Assembly (NCBI RefSeq): GCF_900177405.1
Contig: NZ_LT840185.1
Coordinates: forward strand, 1,913,501-1,977,500
Direction: 5' to 3'
DNA: 64,000 nucleotides
Source: Allosphingosinicella indica
Lineage (GTDB): Bacteria; Pseudomonadota; Alphaproteobacteria; Sphingomonadales; Sphingomonadaceae
In this document: one piece after another, positions 15,864-25,087 of the stretch
How positions within the stretch are numbered: the stretch's first letter is position 1
Layout: the number at the start of each line of letters is the position of its first letter
Translations under genes and position numbers: made by a program
Notes under the pieces: generated by a model
Databases searched by the model: none
What the model was told of the DNA's origin: nothing
What the model saw: the letters and a program-made list of their open reading frames with translations, nothing else

Positions 15864-18800
15864 TCACGGCTGCGTCACCGGTCCTTCGTTGCCTGCGCCC
15901 GTCACCGGCGTATCGACCAGCGACTGGTTCTGCGATCCGCGCGTCTGATCGTTGATCAACGTGTCGTTGCCGCTGCCCGTCACCTGCGTATCGATCGTCG
16001 ATGGCGGCAGGTTGGGATCGAACCCGCCGGGCAGCGACATGCTCCACAGATCGTCATTGCCCGCGCCCGTGACCGGCTCGTCGATCACCGGCGCGAACGG
16101 ATAGCCGACGATGCGGATCAGCTCGTTGTTCGGCGCCGGTGGACGGGTCAGCGCGTCGTCCGAATCGTCCTCGTCGTCGAGCACGCGGTCGATCACGTCC
16201 TGCACCGGGATGATGATCGGCGGGAATTGCGGCTCCGGCTCGATCACAGTGCCGCAGTTGCTTCCGCCGATGATGCAACCGTTCACCGTCGAGCCGGCTG
16301 CGTAGAACGGAGCGCCCGGCGATCCGCCTTGCGCCTGCAGCCGCGCGATCAGTGCCGCGCCGGTGACCGTGCCGCCAGAGGTCACCTGCCGCCCGTTGAG
16401 GATCAGGTCCAGCGGCCGCTGGCCGAGATTGATGATCGTGAACCCGCCCTCGCCGGCGGTAAGGCCGGCGCGGTCGTCCGGGTTGGCCGAATTGGCGCCG
16501 CTGTTCTGGGTGTAGATGCCGTCCACCGCAGCGAGCCGGATCGCGCCCGCGCGGACATAGCCGTCGAGGTTCACCGGGCCGTCGTTGCGGCCGAGCCGCT
16601 CGTTGCGCGCCGCGATCGTGTTGAGCCCCGCAAGGTCTGCCGCGGCGGCACGCGACGACATCAGGATCGAGCGCGCCTGCACCTGGAAGGTCCCGGCGAG
16701 CGCATTGCCGTTGGTCATCCAGACGCTGCCCGAGCCCACGTCGAGGAAGAAGCGCTGGCCGCTGCCGATCGAAAGCACATTGTCGGCAGAGGCATTGTTG
16801 AAGCGCACGGCGCCGACCAGTTCGACATCGCCCGCATCCGCGATCGACAGACGGCCGGTGACGTTGGGGTTGTCCGCGTTGGCGCCGCGGATGTCGAGCG
16901 CTTCGATGCTGAGGCCGCTGCCGTCGCCGGTGAAGCTGATGTCGCGCGCGGCCAGCCGTCCGAACTCGGCATTGTCGAGCCGGTAGCCTTCGCCGGTGCC
17001 GCTGCCGCCGATTACGACGGGCGTGCCCGCACCGTTGGCGGTGATCGCAATGCTCTGCGTGCGGCCCGAAGTGCCGATCCGCCCATTCTCGCCGATCGCG
17101 ATGTCGCGCGAGGCCAGCGTGATCCGAGCCGCATTGGTGGTGCCGCTGAACGACAGCACGTTGCCCGCATTGGCAGCGAAGGTGCCGCTCGCATCCGCGC
17201 TCGCCACCGACAGATCGTTGCCGGCGTTCAGCCGTATGTCGCCCGCCGTCGCGATGACGGACCGGACGGCGAGGTTCTCGACCGCATTCAGCGTGACCGC
17301 CTGTCCTGCCGCGTCGACATTACCCGTGGCGCGGAGATCGTCTGTGACGATGATCGCGCCGCGTTCGGCGCGGAGGTCCACATCGCCCGCCGCGTCGATC
17401 ACGCCGATCGTAACGCCCGTCGCGCCGCTGGCGCCGAGGTTGCCGTTGGAGACGAGCGTGCCCGCGCTCACCGTGCCGCCAGCGTCGAGCAGGATCGCGC
17501 CCGCCGAATTGCCTTCGTTCAGCACGATGTTGCCGCCCGTCGCGATCGAGATACCGTTGCCGTCGGGGTCGATGGCGAGCGTGCCGATGCGCCGGCCGTC
17601 GCTGTTCTGCCCGCCGCCTTCGGCGGCCAGCGTCGTGACGCTCGTGCCGGTGAAATTGCCCCCGGCATCGGCCAGGAAATCACCGCGCACGACGATCGTG
17701 CCGACGTTGATATTCTGCACCGCGTTCAGCCGGATCGTGTTGCCAGCGTCGGCCTGCTGGAGGCCGATGTTGGCACCGGTCGCGGTGATGCCGCCGCCAC
17801 TGTTGACGGAGCCAAGCGCGATGTCGCCCGCGGCAGTGAACGACGCGTCGCCGCCGACCGATGCGGAGGCGAGGGTGATGCCTGCCGAACTGTCGAGGTT
17901 CAACGACCCGCTCGTCGAGAAATCGCGGCCGCTGATCGAGCCGCCGGTCGTCGTCAGGTTGATCGCCTGACGGATCGCCGCGTCGTTGAGCGCGATGTCG
18001 GTCGCCGCGGAAACATCCAGCGTGTCGGCCGTCAACAGGCCAGCGCTGTTCACCGCGCCGGTCTCGGCGGTGAGGTAGATGCCGTCGATCGCCGTGCCGG
18101 TGTCGAGCCGCACGGTCGAGCCGGCGAGGCGGATGTTGCTGCCGTCGCCCGCGCCATAGCCGGACTCGCTCGCATCTTCGCCAAGGCCCGTCGTGGTCGC
18201 CGTGCCGAAGCTGATCGCGCCGGCCGCATTGGCCTCGATGTCATCGCCCGCGCGCGCGGCTACGACGTTGATGGCTCCGCCGCTGTCGAGCAGCACGTCG
18301 CGTCCGGCGGTTGCGCTCTGGATGACGATGTTGCCCGCGGCATTGACGATGACATCGTCGGCAGCGGTGAGCGTGCCGGCGTCAAGCGTGCCCGTGTCGA
18401 TCGACACGAAGGTCGCCGAACTGGCGTTCTGCACATTGGTATTGCCCGTCGCCTCGATCGCAAGGCCGCCGAAGCCCTCACCGCTGAGCGACGTGCCGAA
18501 GGTGGTGATGCTGCCGATGTTCACGTCAGCGCCGCGGCCGAAGAAGCTCTCTGCCTCGCCGTCGTCCAGCGTCAGCAGCCCGTCCGCCAGCAGGGTGAGG
18601 CCGAAGTCGGCACGCGCAGTGCCGATATCAACCGTGCCCGCGTCGACGAAGATGCTGCCGCCGGTCAGCGAGTCGGCGGACGCGGTGCCGCCAGCGAACA
18701 GGCCGATGAAGCTGCCCGCACTTGCCGATCCGATCCGCACGTCGTCGCGCGCGTTGAGCGAGATGAAGCTGCCAGTCTGGAAATCGCCGCCGGTGATCGA

Positions 18801-21800
18801 ACCGCCCGTGGTGGTGAGATCGATCGCATTGACGATGTCGAGGTCGTTCAGCGCGATGTTGGTCACTGCATTCACGGTCAGCGTATCCGCGCGGAGCAGG
18901 CCGGCGCTGTTCACATCGCCGCTGTTGGCGGTGAGGAAGATGCCGTCGACCGCATCGCCATTGTCGAGGCGTACCGTCGTGCCTGTCAGGCGGATGTTGC
19001 TGCCGTCACCTGCGCCATAGCCGGATTCGCTGGAATCCTCGCCGAGCCCGGTGGTGGTCGCGCTGGCGAAGGAGATGGCTCCCGTGGCGTTCGCCTCGAT
19101 ATCGTCGCCGGCTTGTGCCGTGGTGACCTGGATGCCGCCGCCCGATCGTAGCAGCACGTCGCGGCCCGCAGTCAGGCTCCCGGCGGTGATGTTGCCGGTG
19201 GAGTCGATGTCGACGTCCTCGCCCGCATCGGCGCTTGCCACTGTGACAGTGCCGGGCACCGCCCCGTCGTTGCCTGCCAGGAAGATGCTGCCGCCGGCGC
19301 TGAGCGCGTTGACCGCGATGCTATTGCCGGTGAGCAGCTCGAGATCCTCGGTGCTCGACAGCAGCGAATCTCCGGTTGTCCGGATGTCGCCCGCATTGAC
19401 AAACAGCCCGTCCGCTTGGAGCGTCGGAACACCGCCCGATTCAAAGCTGTTAGACGAGAACAGCCCCCCGACGATGGCACTGAAGGTGCTCAACATGCTC
19501 GTCGTGCCGCCATTGGCCGCATCGACGTAGAAATCGCGCGGTGTCTGCACGGAGACCGGGCCACTGGCGGAAATCGTGCCGCCGTCGGTGGTGAAGCCTG
19601 AGGGCGCGACCGGCGTCGTCGTATCTGATCCGAACAAATTGATGTCGATCGCGCCGAACGCGATGTCGGAATCAATCACGTCGATGCGGATACTTCCTGT
19701 GGTCTCGGTGCCGCCGGACTCCCCGCCGCTTACAAGACTGGCATTGCCAAAGGTCACATTGCTGCGCGTGGTGCCGTTATTGAAGGCTGAGATCAGAATA
19801 TCGCCGCCTGCCGCGTTGCCGCCCGCACCGTCGCCGGCATAGATGCCGAGATTGCTGAACCCGCCTTCGCCGCCGAAGCCCGAGAAGCCGATGCTGCGCA
19901 GGTTGAGGTCGGCCGGATTGCCATTGCCGCCGAGGATCGCACCGCCGACCACGCTGACGGTGATTGCTCCGCCGAGGCCGTTGCCGCCCGCGCCGCCGAT
20001 GCCGCCGGCAAGGCCGCCGCTGTTCGGGTCGCCGTCGCCGCCACTACCGCCGCCACCGCCGCCGCCTTCCGCGGCGAACGAGATCGAATCGCCATCGCCG
20101 AGGATCAGCGTGCCGTCGTTGACCGACAGGATGATGCCGCCGCCGGTGCCGTTGCCGCCGGCGCCGCCCGCGCCGCCGATCGTGCCGGTGCCGTAGCCCG
20201 CATCATTGCCGCTGCCGCCCGATCCGCCGAAGCCGTTCACGGAGCCATCGTAGGAGGGAAGGGTGAGCGTCGCCCCGCCGGTCGCGGTCAGCGTGATTGT
20301 GCCGCCGGTGCCGTCGCCGCCGCGTCCGCCTGCAAGCGGGCCCGCGCTGCCTTCTCCGCCGGTGAAGCTCGATGCGCCCTGACCGCCGAAGCCGTCGGCG
20401 CCGATGTCGAGGCTGCCGATCGTGCCGGTGCCGCCGCTGGCGCGGATGATGACGTTGCCGCCGGTTCCTGCCCCGCCGTCGCCGCCCTGCTCGCCATTGT
20501 CATTGCCGTCGCCGCCGGAACCGCGGACGTTGATCTCGACCGCGCTTAGCGATTGTGTGCCGCCCGTAAAGTCGAGGGTGACGTTGCCGCCGGTCCCATT
20601 GCCGCCGGCGAGCGTTCCGACGCCGTCGTTGCCGCCGCTGCCAGATGCGTAGAGGCCGAGAAAGCTGGTCGTGACGCCGCCGCTCCCGGCGGCAATATTA
20701 ATGTCGCCGCCCTGCGCGTCGCCGCCGCTGCCAATCCCGTAGCCGGACTCGGACGCCGTTGCTGATGCGTTCGCTACAACGCCATTTGTCGCGGTGATTT
20801 GACCCGTACCGATCAAGCTGTCGCTGACGGTGATGTTGATCCTGCCGCCCTGTGCCATCCCGCCCGAGATGTCACTGCCGCTGAATGTATAACCGGAGCC
20901 ACGACCGGTTGCATCGAGGGCGAGGTTTGAGGCTTGAATGGTGCCGCCCAGTGCATTGACGTCGATCGTCCCGCCGATTCCACGCCCATCCACGCGCATG
21001 TCACCGGCGCGTCCGTAGGCGCTAACGACCGTTTCTTCGGTCGAGGTGATGAACCCGCCATCAAATGCATCGAGCGTCGCCAATCCACCGGTGGCATTGC
21101 CACCATAAGAGAAATCTGGGTTACTTTCCGAGGTAGCGGAGGCGTCGACGTCGATGCGCAACGCACTGATTGCGCCGCCGTTGGAGCGGATCCCTGCAAT
21201 TCCACCCTGCGCCGCGTAAACGACTTCACTTACAGCACTCGCATCCGCGAGCAGCTGCTGTTCCACCGTCAGCGTGCCACCGGCGCTGACGACGATATTT
21301 GCGTAGCCGCCAGTGGCGCCGCCAGTCACGATCCCGTCTGGATCGATCGGCTGAGAGGCACGAACGGCTGCCGATCCGGCAACGGCGAACGTGCCACCAG
21401 TCATATCGAATTGCGCCGTCCCGCCGGAGCCGACGCCGGAAAATCGGCCAAACCCCGACGATCCGTTCGCTTCGATCAGCAGGTTGGTCTCGTCCGATGC
21501 GCCGGTAATCGCGATATTGCTGTTGAATACGCTAAACAACGCCGTGCCGCCGCTGCCCGATCCAGCGCCATCTAGGGAATTACCGCCGATCCCGCTGGCA
21601 GCAATGGTCAATCGCTCTGTCGTCAGCCCCAAATCACCGGCACTGAAATTGACGAACCCACCCGCACCAGTTCCGCCGTAGCCGTTGGGAGAATCGAAAT
21701 TCGCCCCGCCTTCGCCGCCGATTCCGTTGGCCGACAAGGCTATCGTGTCGATCGCGACATTGTTGCCGGTGGCGTTGAAGAAGACCGTGCCGCCTTGGCC

Positions 21801-24800
21801 GAAACCGCCGGTGCCGTCGTTGAAGCTGAAGTCGCTCGTGTCAAACTCGACAAAATAGCCGCGGCGCGCGACCGCGCCGCCAGTGGCGTCGCCCCACTGG
21901 CCACTCTTGTCGAAGACGATGTAATTTTCGGCGCCACCGAGATTGTCCGGCTGGCCAGGCGCCCAGTTGGTGAAGCCGAGCGGATTGCCGGCTTCCGATC
22001 CGCCGCGCCAGGTGAAAGTGCCTTCGCTTCCGGCATCGCTGCCGCCGAGCCACATGCCGTCGAGATTTTCGTAATAGGAGAGATAAAGCGCGAGCAGAGC
22101 ATTCTCTTCGGGCGAATTGATCGCCGCGAGATAGCCGGTCGATTGGCCGTTCCCATATTGCTGTGCTTCCGCCAGCGCTTCGTCCCAACTCCGCGACGAT
22201 GTGATCACGAAATAACTGTGATCGTCGGTGAAGAAATTGTCCCCCGCGCCTCCGCGGCCGCCGGTACCAGTGGCGCTCGCTGTCAGGTTGGAGGAGATGA
22301 GGTCGTCGCGCAACAGGTCGACGAACACGGTGCCACCCGAGCCCGTGCCGCCGCTGCCGCCGAACCCGCCGATGCGGTCGTCGCCCACAGCCGCATCGCC
22401 GCCCCGGCCGCCTTGGCCGGCGGCACTGAGATTGATCGAAGCGATATCGATAGGCGTGCTGCTGCTAAGCGTGACGAAGCCGCCGCGGCCCGTTCCGCCA
22501 AAGCCGCCGTCGGCGCGGCCTTCGCTGCTGACGCCATCTCCGCCGCGGCCGCCCGTGCCGGAAGCATCCGCAAACAGCGATCCGACCGCGCCCGTCCCGC
22601 CCGTCAGCGCCACGTTGATCGTGCCGCCGTTGCCATCCGCGCCGCCGAGGCCGTAGCCGTCGATACCGACACCGCTCGCGCCGCCGCGTCCGTTCGCTGT
22701 CAACGTCGCGGTGCCGATCTCGACCGTGCCGCCCTGGAACCCGAGATTGACGAGCCCGCCGCTGCCGCTGCCACCCAGGTCCGTGCTCGCGCTGCCGCCG
22801 GTGCCGTTGGCGGTCAGATTGAGCGTGCCGATCGAACTGTCGCCGCCGACGAAATTGAGGTTGATCGTGCCGCCTTGGCCGGAGCCGCCCGCGGTCGGCA
22901 TATCGGGATCGTCACCGGGAAGGCCGTTGCCGCCCGATCCGCTGACGTCCAGCGAGAGGTCGCCGGCGACGAGGCCTGCGCCGCCGATGTCCATGTTGAT
23001 GGTGCCGCCGGTGCCCCCGGCCGCCGCCGCCAGCGCAAAGAAGCTGCTCGACCCGCCTTCACCGCCGAAGCTGTTGCCATTGCCGCTGGCGTCGATTGTG
23101 AGAAATCCGCCTTCGCCGCTGCCGCCGCCTTCGCCGCCGGAAAAGACGTCGATCAGCCCGCCATAGCCATCCTCGTCGGCGGTGGTCCGGACTGTGACGA
23201 TACCGCCTTCGCCAAGACCGAGCGTCGAGGGGCCATAGCCCGACTCGGTCTGCATTTCGCCGCCGGTGCCCGATGCGTCGAGGCGATAGCCCGGTGCGCT
23301 GAGATATCCTCCGTCCGCCGCCAGCGTCACCGATCCGCCGAAGCCGCCGCCAGGCCCGGTCGAGCCATTGCCGCCTTCGCCATAGGCATAGACATAGGTT
23401 TCGATGCTGGCGTTGATGCTGCCACCGTTTGCGGCCCTGAGCGTCGCGCTGCCGCCGGTGCCGTCCCCGCCGCGGCCGCCAAGCGAGCTGCCGCCGAAGC
23501 CGTTGGCGATCGCATCGGTGTAATTGGCGAAGATCTCACCACCCTGATCGGCGATGATGCTGGCGGTGCCGCCGGTGCCCGATCCGCCGTTTCCGTCCGC
23601 ATCCACGCCGCCGCTGGCCGAGGCATTGACCTCGATATAGCTGGCACTGATCGACGAGCCGTTCTCGGCGATCACACTTGCCGTGCCGCCGGTCGCGTTG
23701 GGATTGTCGGTCGTGCCGTTGGCTGTCGCGTCGAGCTCAATGCCGCCATTGGCGTTGATCACGCTGCCGTCGCGTGCGGCAAGACTGGCGCTGACGGGGC
23801 TGCGCAGCCGTATCGCGCCGCTCGCGTTGACCTGGCCGCCGCTGAACGCCGTCACGCTGGCGTCGCTCAGGCCGGTCACGGTCATCGTGCCGCCGGCGGT
23901 GATGCTGTTGCCGAGGCCCGATGCGGTCAGGCTCGCTGCACCGAGGCTGTCGACGGTGAGGGCGCGGCCGAAAGCCACCGAACTCGAAGTTACGACCGAG
24001 ACATCGCCGGTCGCCCGGATGGTCGTGTCATATGCGACGCCGCTCCGATTGCCGGTGCCGTAGCTGCCACCGTTGACGTCAATGTTGACGGCGCCTGTGC
24101 CCACGCGCACATTGTTCTCGGTGAAGTCGTATCCGCCGGACAGGATGATGCGGCCCGTGCTGTCGAGCGACGCTCCGCTGGCGGCGTTATAGGTGACCGC
24201 ACCGGTAACGAGCATCGTCACCGCGTCGTTCTTCGGCACCGCGACCATGATCGCGTCGCGCGTCGAGCCCACCGGTGTGCCGTAGCCCGTCTCGAGGATA
24301 GTGGTGCCCTCGTGCACGACGGCGGCGTCTTCGGTCGTCGTGCCCGTAGCGGCGGTGCCGCCCAGCGCGTTCGAGAAGCTGATGTCGAACAGGCTGCCCG
24401 AAATGCGGATATCGACCTGCTCGGCGGCGACATAGGCCGCAGATCCCTCGACCCGGACACTCCCCCCCTGGCGGACCCGTGGCGCGACCAGTGCGACGTA
24501 ATTGTTTCCGTTCGTGCCGAGGCCGGCATTGATCTCCGCGCCGGGCTCGATCACCACAGCCGCGTTGCTATTGCCACGCGCGAAGGTGAAAGTGTCGCTG
24601 CCCGCTTCAAACGCTGCAAAGTCGGTGAGGTCGTTCGCCGTCAGCAACAGGCTGCCGACGTTGAACTGCGATCCGTTGCCGGCGATCACGCCCGTCGGGC
24701 TGTAGAACCACACCTGGCCGCCGCGGACGCCATTGACGGTGCTGTTGACGGTGCCGTCCAGCCGGACGGCCAGACTGTTGTCGGTCGGCAGAATGCGGTT

Positions 24801-25076
24801 GAGGACGATATAGTCGTTGGTGCCGCTGTAATTGACCGTGTTGCCCGAAGGGAGGGCGGTCGTCGGCGCATCGTTCCAGTTGATGATCGTGCGCGGCGCG
24901 ATGCCGGTGATGTTGCTGGGATCCGTATCCACGTCCGCGCTGCCGCGGACCACCGTCGGCGTGCCGAGCAATTGCGCCGCGGCCGGCGGCGTCCACGCCA
25001 GTGTCGCGATCGCGGCGACGGCGCAGGACGACAGCAGCGATTTGCGGCGGATCATCGGGAGGGCTCGGCTCGACAT
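15864..25076 (-). CDS. Giant two-partner-secretion exoprotein (TpsA, filamentous haemagglutinin type) with inserted C-type-lectin-like domain
   Basis: About 3070 residues. A signal peptide (TLAWTPPAAAQ) is followed by a haemagglutinin N-terminal TPS domain, including NYSGTNDYIVLNRI and GQVWFYSPTGVIAGNGSQF. The following region is rich in GGxGGxGxGG segments and predicted beta-helix. A C-type-lectin-like domain lies near residues 951-1079. Further on, two related blocks about 287 residues apart lie near residues 1970-2390. The tail has CIIGGSNC, a Pro-rich and acidic stretch, and three VTGxGN motifs. TpsB lies directly upstream, so export across the outer membrane is expected. ATG at 25076 is chosen because GAGGA is well spaced; ATGs at 25082 and 25100 are alternatives. 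It probably works as an adhesin or biofilm matrix protein. Confidence 0.93.
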   Translation of the reverse strand: MSSRALPMIRRKSLLSSCAVAAIATLAWTPPAAAQLLGTPTVVRGSADVDTDPSNITGIAPRTIINWNDAPTTALPSGNTVNYSGTNDYIVLNRILPTDNSLAVRLDGTVNSTVNGVRGGQVWFYSPTGVIAGNGSQFNVGSLLLTANDLTDFAAFEAGSDTFTFARGNSNAAVVIEPGAEINAGLGTNGNNYVALVAPRVRQGGSVRVEGSAAYVAAEQVDIRISGSLFDISFSNALGGTAATGTTTEDAAVVHEGTTILETGYGTPVGSTRDAIMVAVPKNDAVTMLVTGAVTYNAASGASLDSTGRIILSGGYDFTENNVRVGTGAVNIDVNGGSYGTGNRSGVAYDTTIRATGDVSVVTSSSVAFGRALTVDSLGAASLTASGLGNSITAGGTMTVTGLSDASVTAFSGGQVNASGAIRLRSPVSASLAARDGSVINANGGIELDATANGTTDNPNATGGTASVIAENGSSISASYIEVNASASGGVDADGNGGSGTGGTASIIADQGGEIFANYTDAIANGFGGSSLGGRGGDGTGGSATLRAANGGSINASIETYVYAYGEGGNGSTGPGGGFGGSVTLAADGGYLSAPGYRLDASGTGGEMQTESGYGPSTLGLGEGGIVTVRTTADEDGYGGLIDVFSGGEGGGSGEGGFLTIDASGNGNSFGGEGGSSSFFALAAAAGGTGGTINMDIGGAGLVAGDLSLDVSGSGGNGLPGDDPDMPTAGGSGQGGTINLNFVGGDSSIGTLNLTANGTGGSASTDLGGSGSGGLVNLGFQGGTVEIGTATLTANGRGGASGVGIDGYGLGGADGNGGTINVALTGGTGAVGSLFADASGTGGRGGDGVSSEGRADGGFGGTGRGGFVTLSSSTPIDIASINLSAAGQGGRGGDAAVGDDRIGGFGGSGGTGSGGTVFVDLLRDDLISSNLTASATGTGGRGGAGDNFFTDDHSYFVITSSRSWDEALAEAQQYGNGQSTGYLAAINSPEENALLALYLSYYENLDGMWLGGSDAGSEGTFTWRGGSEAGNPLGFTNWAPGQPDNLGGAENYIVFDKSGQWGDATGGAVARRGYFVEFDTSDFSFNDGTGGFGQGGTVFFNATGNNVAIDTIALSANGIGGEGGANFDSPNGYGGTGAGGFVNFSAGDLGLTTERLTIAASGIGGNSLDGAGSGSGGTALFSVFNSNIAITGASDETNLLIEANGSSGFGRFSGVGSGGTAQFDMTGGTFAVAGSAAVRASQPIDPDGIVTGGATGGYANIVVSAGGTLTVEQQLLADASAVSEVVYAAQGGIAGIRSNGGAISALRIDVDASATSESNPDFSYGGNATGGLATLDAFDGGFITSTEETVVSAYGRAGDMRVDGRGIGGTIDVNALGGTIQASNLALDATGRGSGYTFSGSDISGGMAQGGRINITVSDSLIGTGQITATNGVVANASATASESGYGIGSGGDAQGGDINIAAGSGGVTTSFLGLYASGSGGNDGVGTLAGGNGTGGNVTLDFTGGTQSLSAVEINVRGSGGDGNDNGEQGGDGGAGTGGNVIIRASGGTGTIGSLDIGADGFGGQGASSFTGGEGSAGPLAGGRGGDGTGGTITLTATGGATLTLPSYDGSVNGFGGSGGSGNDAGYGTGTIGGAGGAGGNGTGGGIILSVNDGTLILGDGDSISFAAEGGGGGGGSGGDGDPNSGGLAGGIGGAGGNGLGGAITVSVVGGAILGGNGNPADLNLRSIGFSGFGGEGGFSNLGIYAGDGAGGNAAGGDILISAFNNGTTRSNVTFGNASLVSGGESGGTETTGSIRIDVIDSDIAFGAIDINLFGSDTTTPVAPSGFTTDGGTISASGPVSVQTPRDFYVDAANGGTTSMLSTFSAIVGGLFSSNSFESGGVPTLQADGLFVNAGDIRTTGDSLLSSTEDLELLTGNSIAVNALSAGGSIFLAGNDGAVPGTVTVASADAGEDVDIDSTGNITAGSLTAGRDVLLRSGGGIQVTTAQAGDDIEANATGAISFASATTTGLGEDSSESGYGAGDGSNIRLTGTTVRLDNGDAVDGIFLTANSGDVNSAGLLRADTLTVNAVTNIALNDLDIVNAIDLTTTGGSITGGDFQTGSFISLNARDDVRIGSASAGSFIGLFAGGTASADSLTGGSIFVDAGTVDIGTARADFGLTLLADGLLTLDDGEAESFFGRGADVNIGSITTFGTSLSGEGFGGLAIEATGNTNVQNASSATFVSIDTGTLDAGTLTAADDVIVNAAGNIVIQSATAGRDVLLDSGGAINVVAARAGDDIEANAAGAISFGTATTTGLGEDASESGYGAGDGSNIRLAGSTVRLDTGTAIDGIYLTAETGAVNSAGLLTADTLDVSAATDIALNDAAIRQAINLTTTGGSISGRDFSTSGSLNLDSSAGITLASASVGGDASFTAAGDIALGSVNSGGGITATGANIGLQQADAGNTIRLNAVQNINVGTIVVRGDFLADAGGNFTGTSVTTLAAEGGGQNSDGRRIGTLAIDPDGNGISIATGGNIVLNEGNSAGAILLDAGGTVSAGTLVSNGNLGASGATGVTIGVIDAAGDVDLRAERGAIIVTDDLRATGNVDAAGQAVTLNAVENLAVRSVIATAGDIRLNAGNDLSVASADASGTFAANAGNVLSFSGTTNAARITLASRDIAIGENGRIGTSGRTQSIAITANGAGTPVVIGGSGTGEGYRLDNAEFGRLAARDISFTGDGSGLSIEALDIRGANADNPNVTGRLSIADAGDVELVGAVRFNNASADNVLSIGSGQRFFLDVGSGSVWMTNGNALAGTFQVQARSILMSSRAAAADLAGLNTIAARNERLGRNDGPVNLDGYVRAGAIRLAAVDGIYTQNSGANSANPDDRAGLTAGEGGFTIINLGQRPLDLILNGRQVTSGGTVTGAALIARLQAQGGSPGAPFYAAGSTVNGCIIGGSNCGTVIEPEPQFPPIIIPVQDVIDRVLDDEDDSDDALTRPPAPNNELIRIVGYPFAPVIDEPVTGAGNDDLWSMSLPGGFDPNLPPSTIDTQVTGSGNDTLINDQTRGSQNQSLVDTPVTGAGNEGPVTQP
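17920..19172 (-). repeat. Internal duplication within the TpsA gene
   Basis: Two coding blocks, 18781-19172 and 17920-18311, are offset by 861 bp (287 codons) and encode closely related sequence. Both contain TAGRDVLL, GDDIEANA, TTTGLGED, SESGYGAGDGSNIRL and LTTTGGSI. Flanking parts look more diverged. The arrangement suggests duplication of a beta-helix segment followed by drift. Confidence 0.8.
21840..22226 (-). other. C-type-lectin-like domain inside the TpsA adhesin
   Basis: The segment reads as a single C-type-lectin-like fold. SYFVITSSRSWDEALAEA is followed by WLGGSDAGSEGTFTW (the WIGL and EGxWxW region), NWAPGQPDNLGGAENYIVF and QWGD. In animal lectins QPD at the sugar-calcium site favours galactose-type sugars. 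The cysteines of animal domains are absent, as in many bacterial members. Gly-rich adhesin repeats lie on both sides, so it is an insertion into the stalk. Sugar or calcium binding is predicted, not shown. Confidence 0.85.
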
Positions 25077-25087
25077 GGTCATCGTCC

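Noticed and set aside
15522-19151. Very long + strand open frame opposite the adhesin gene (and others at 21795-25247 and 25001-27133)
   Set aside because: They lie antisense to a strong TPS gene pair, have Arg/Ala/Asp-rich composition typical of reverse-frame GC-rich DNA, and no domain or start signal. They are shadows.
19700-24000. Dense CCGCCG/GGCGGC repeat runs that could look like a CRISPR or satellite array
   Set aside because: They are codons for Gly-rich protein repeats of irregular spacing and sequence; no constant repeat-spacer pattern exists. No CRISPR array was seen in the window.
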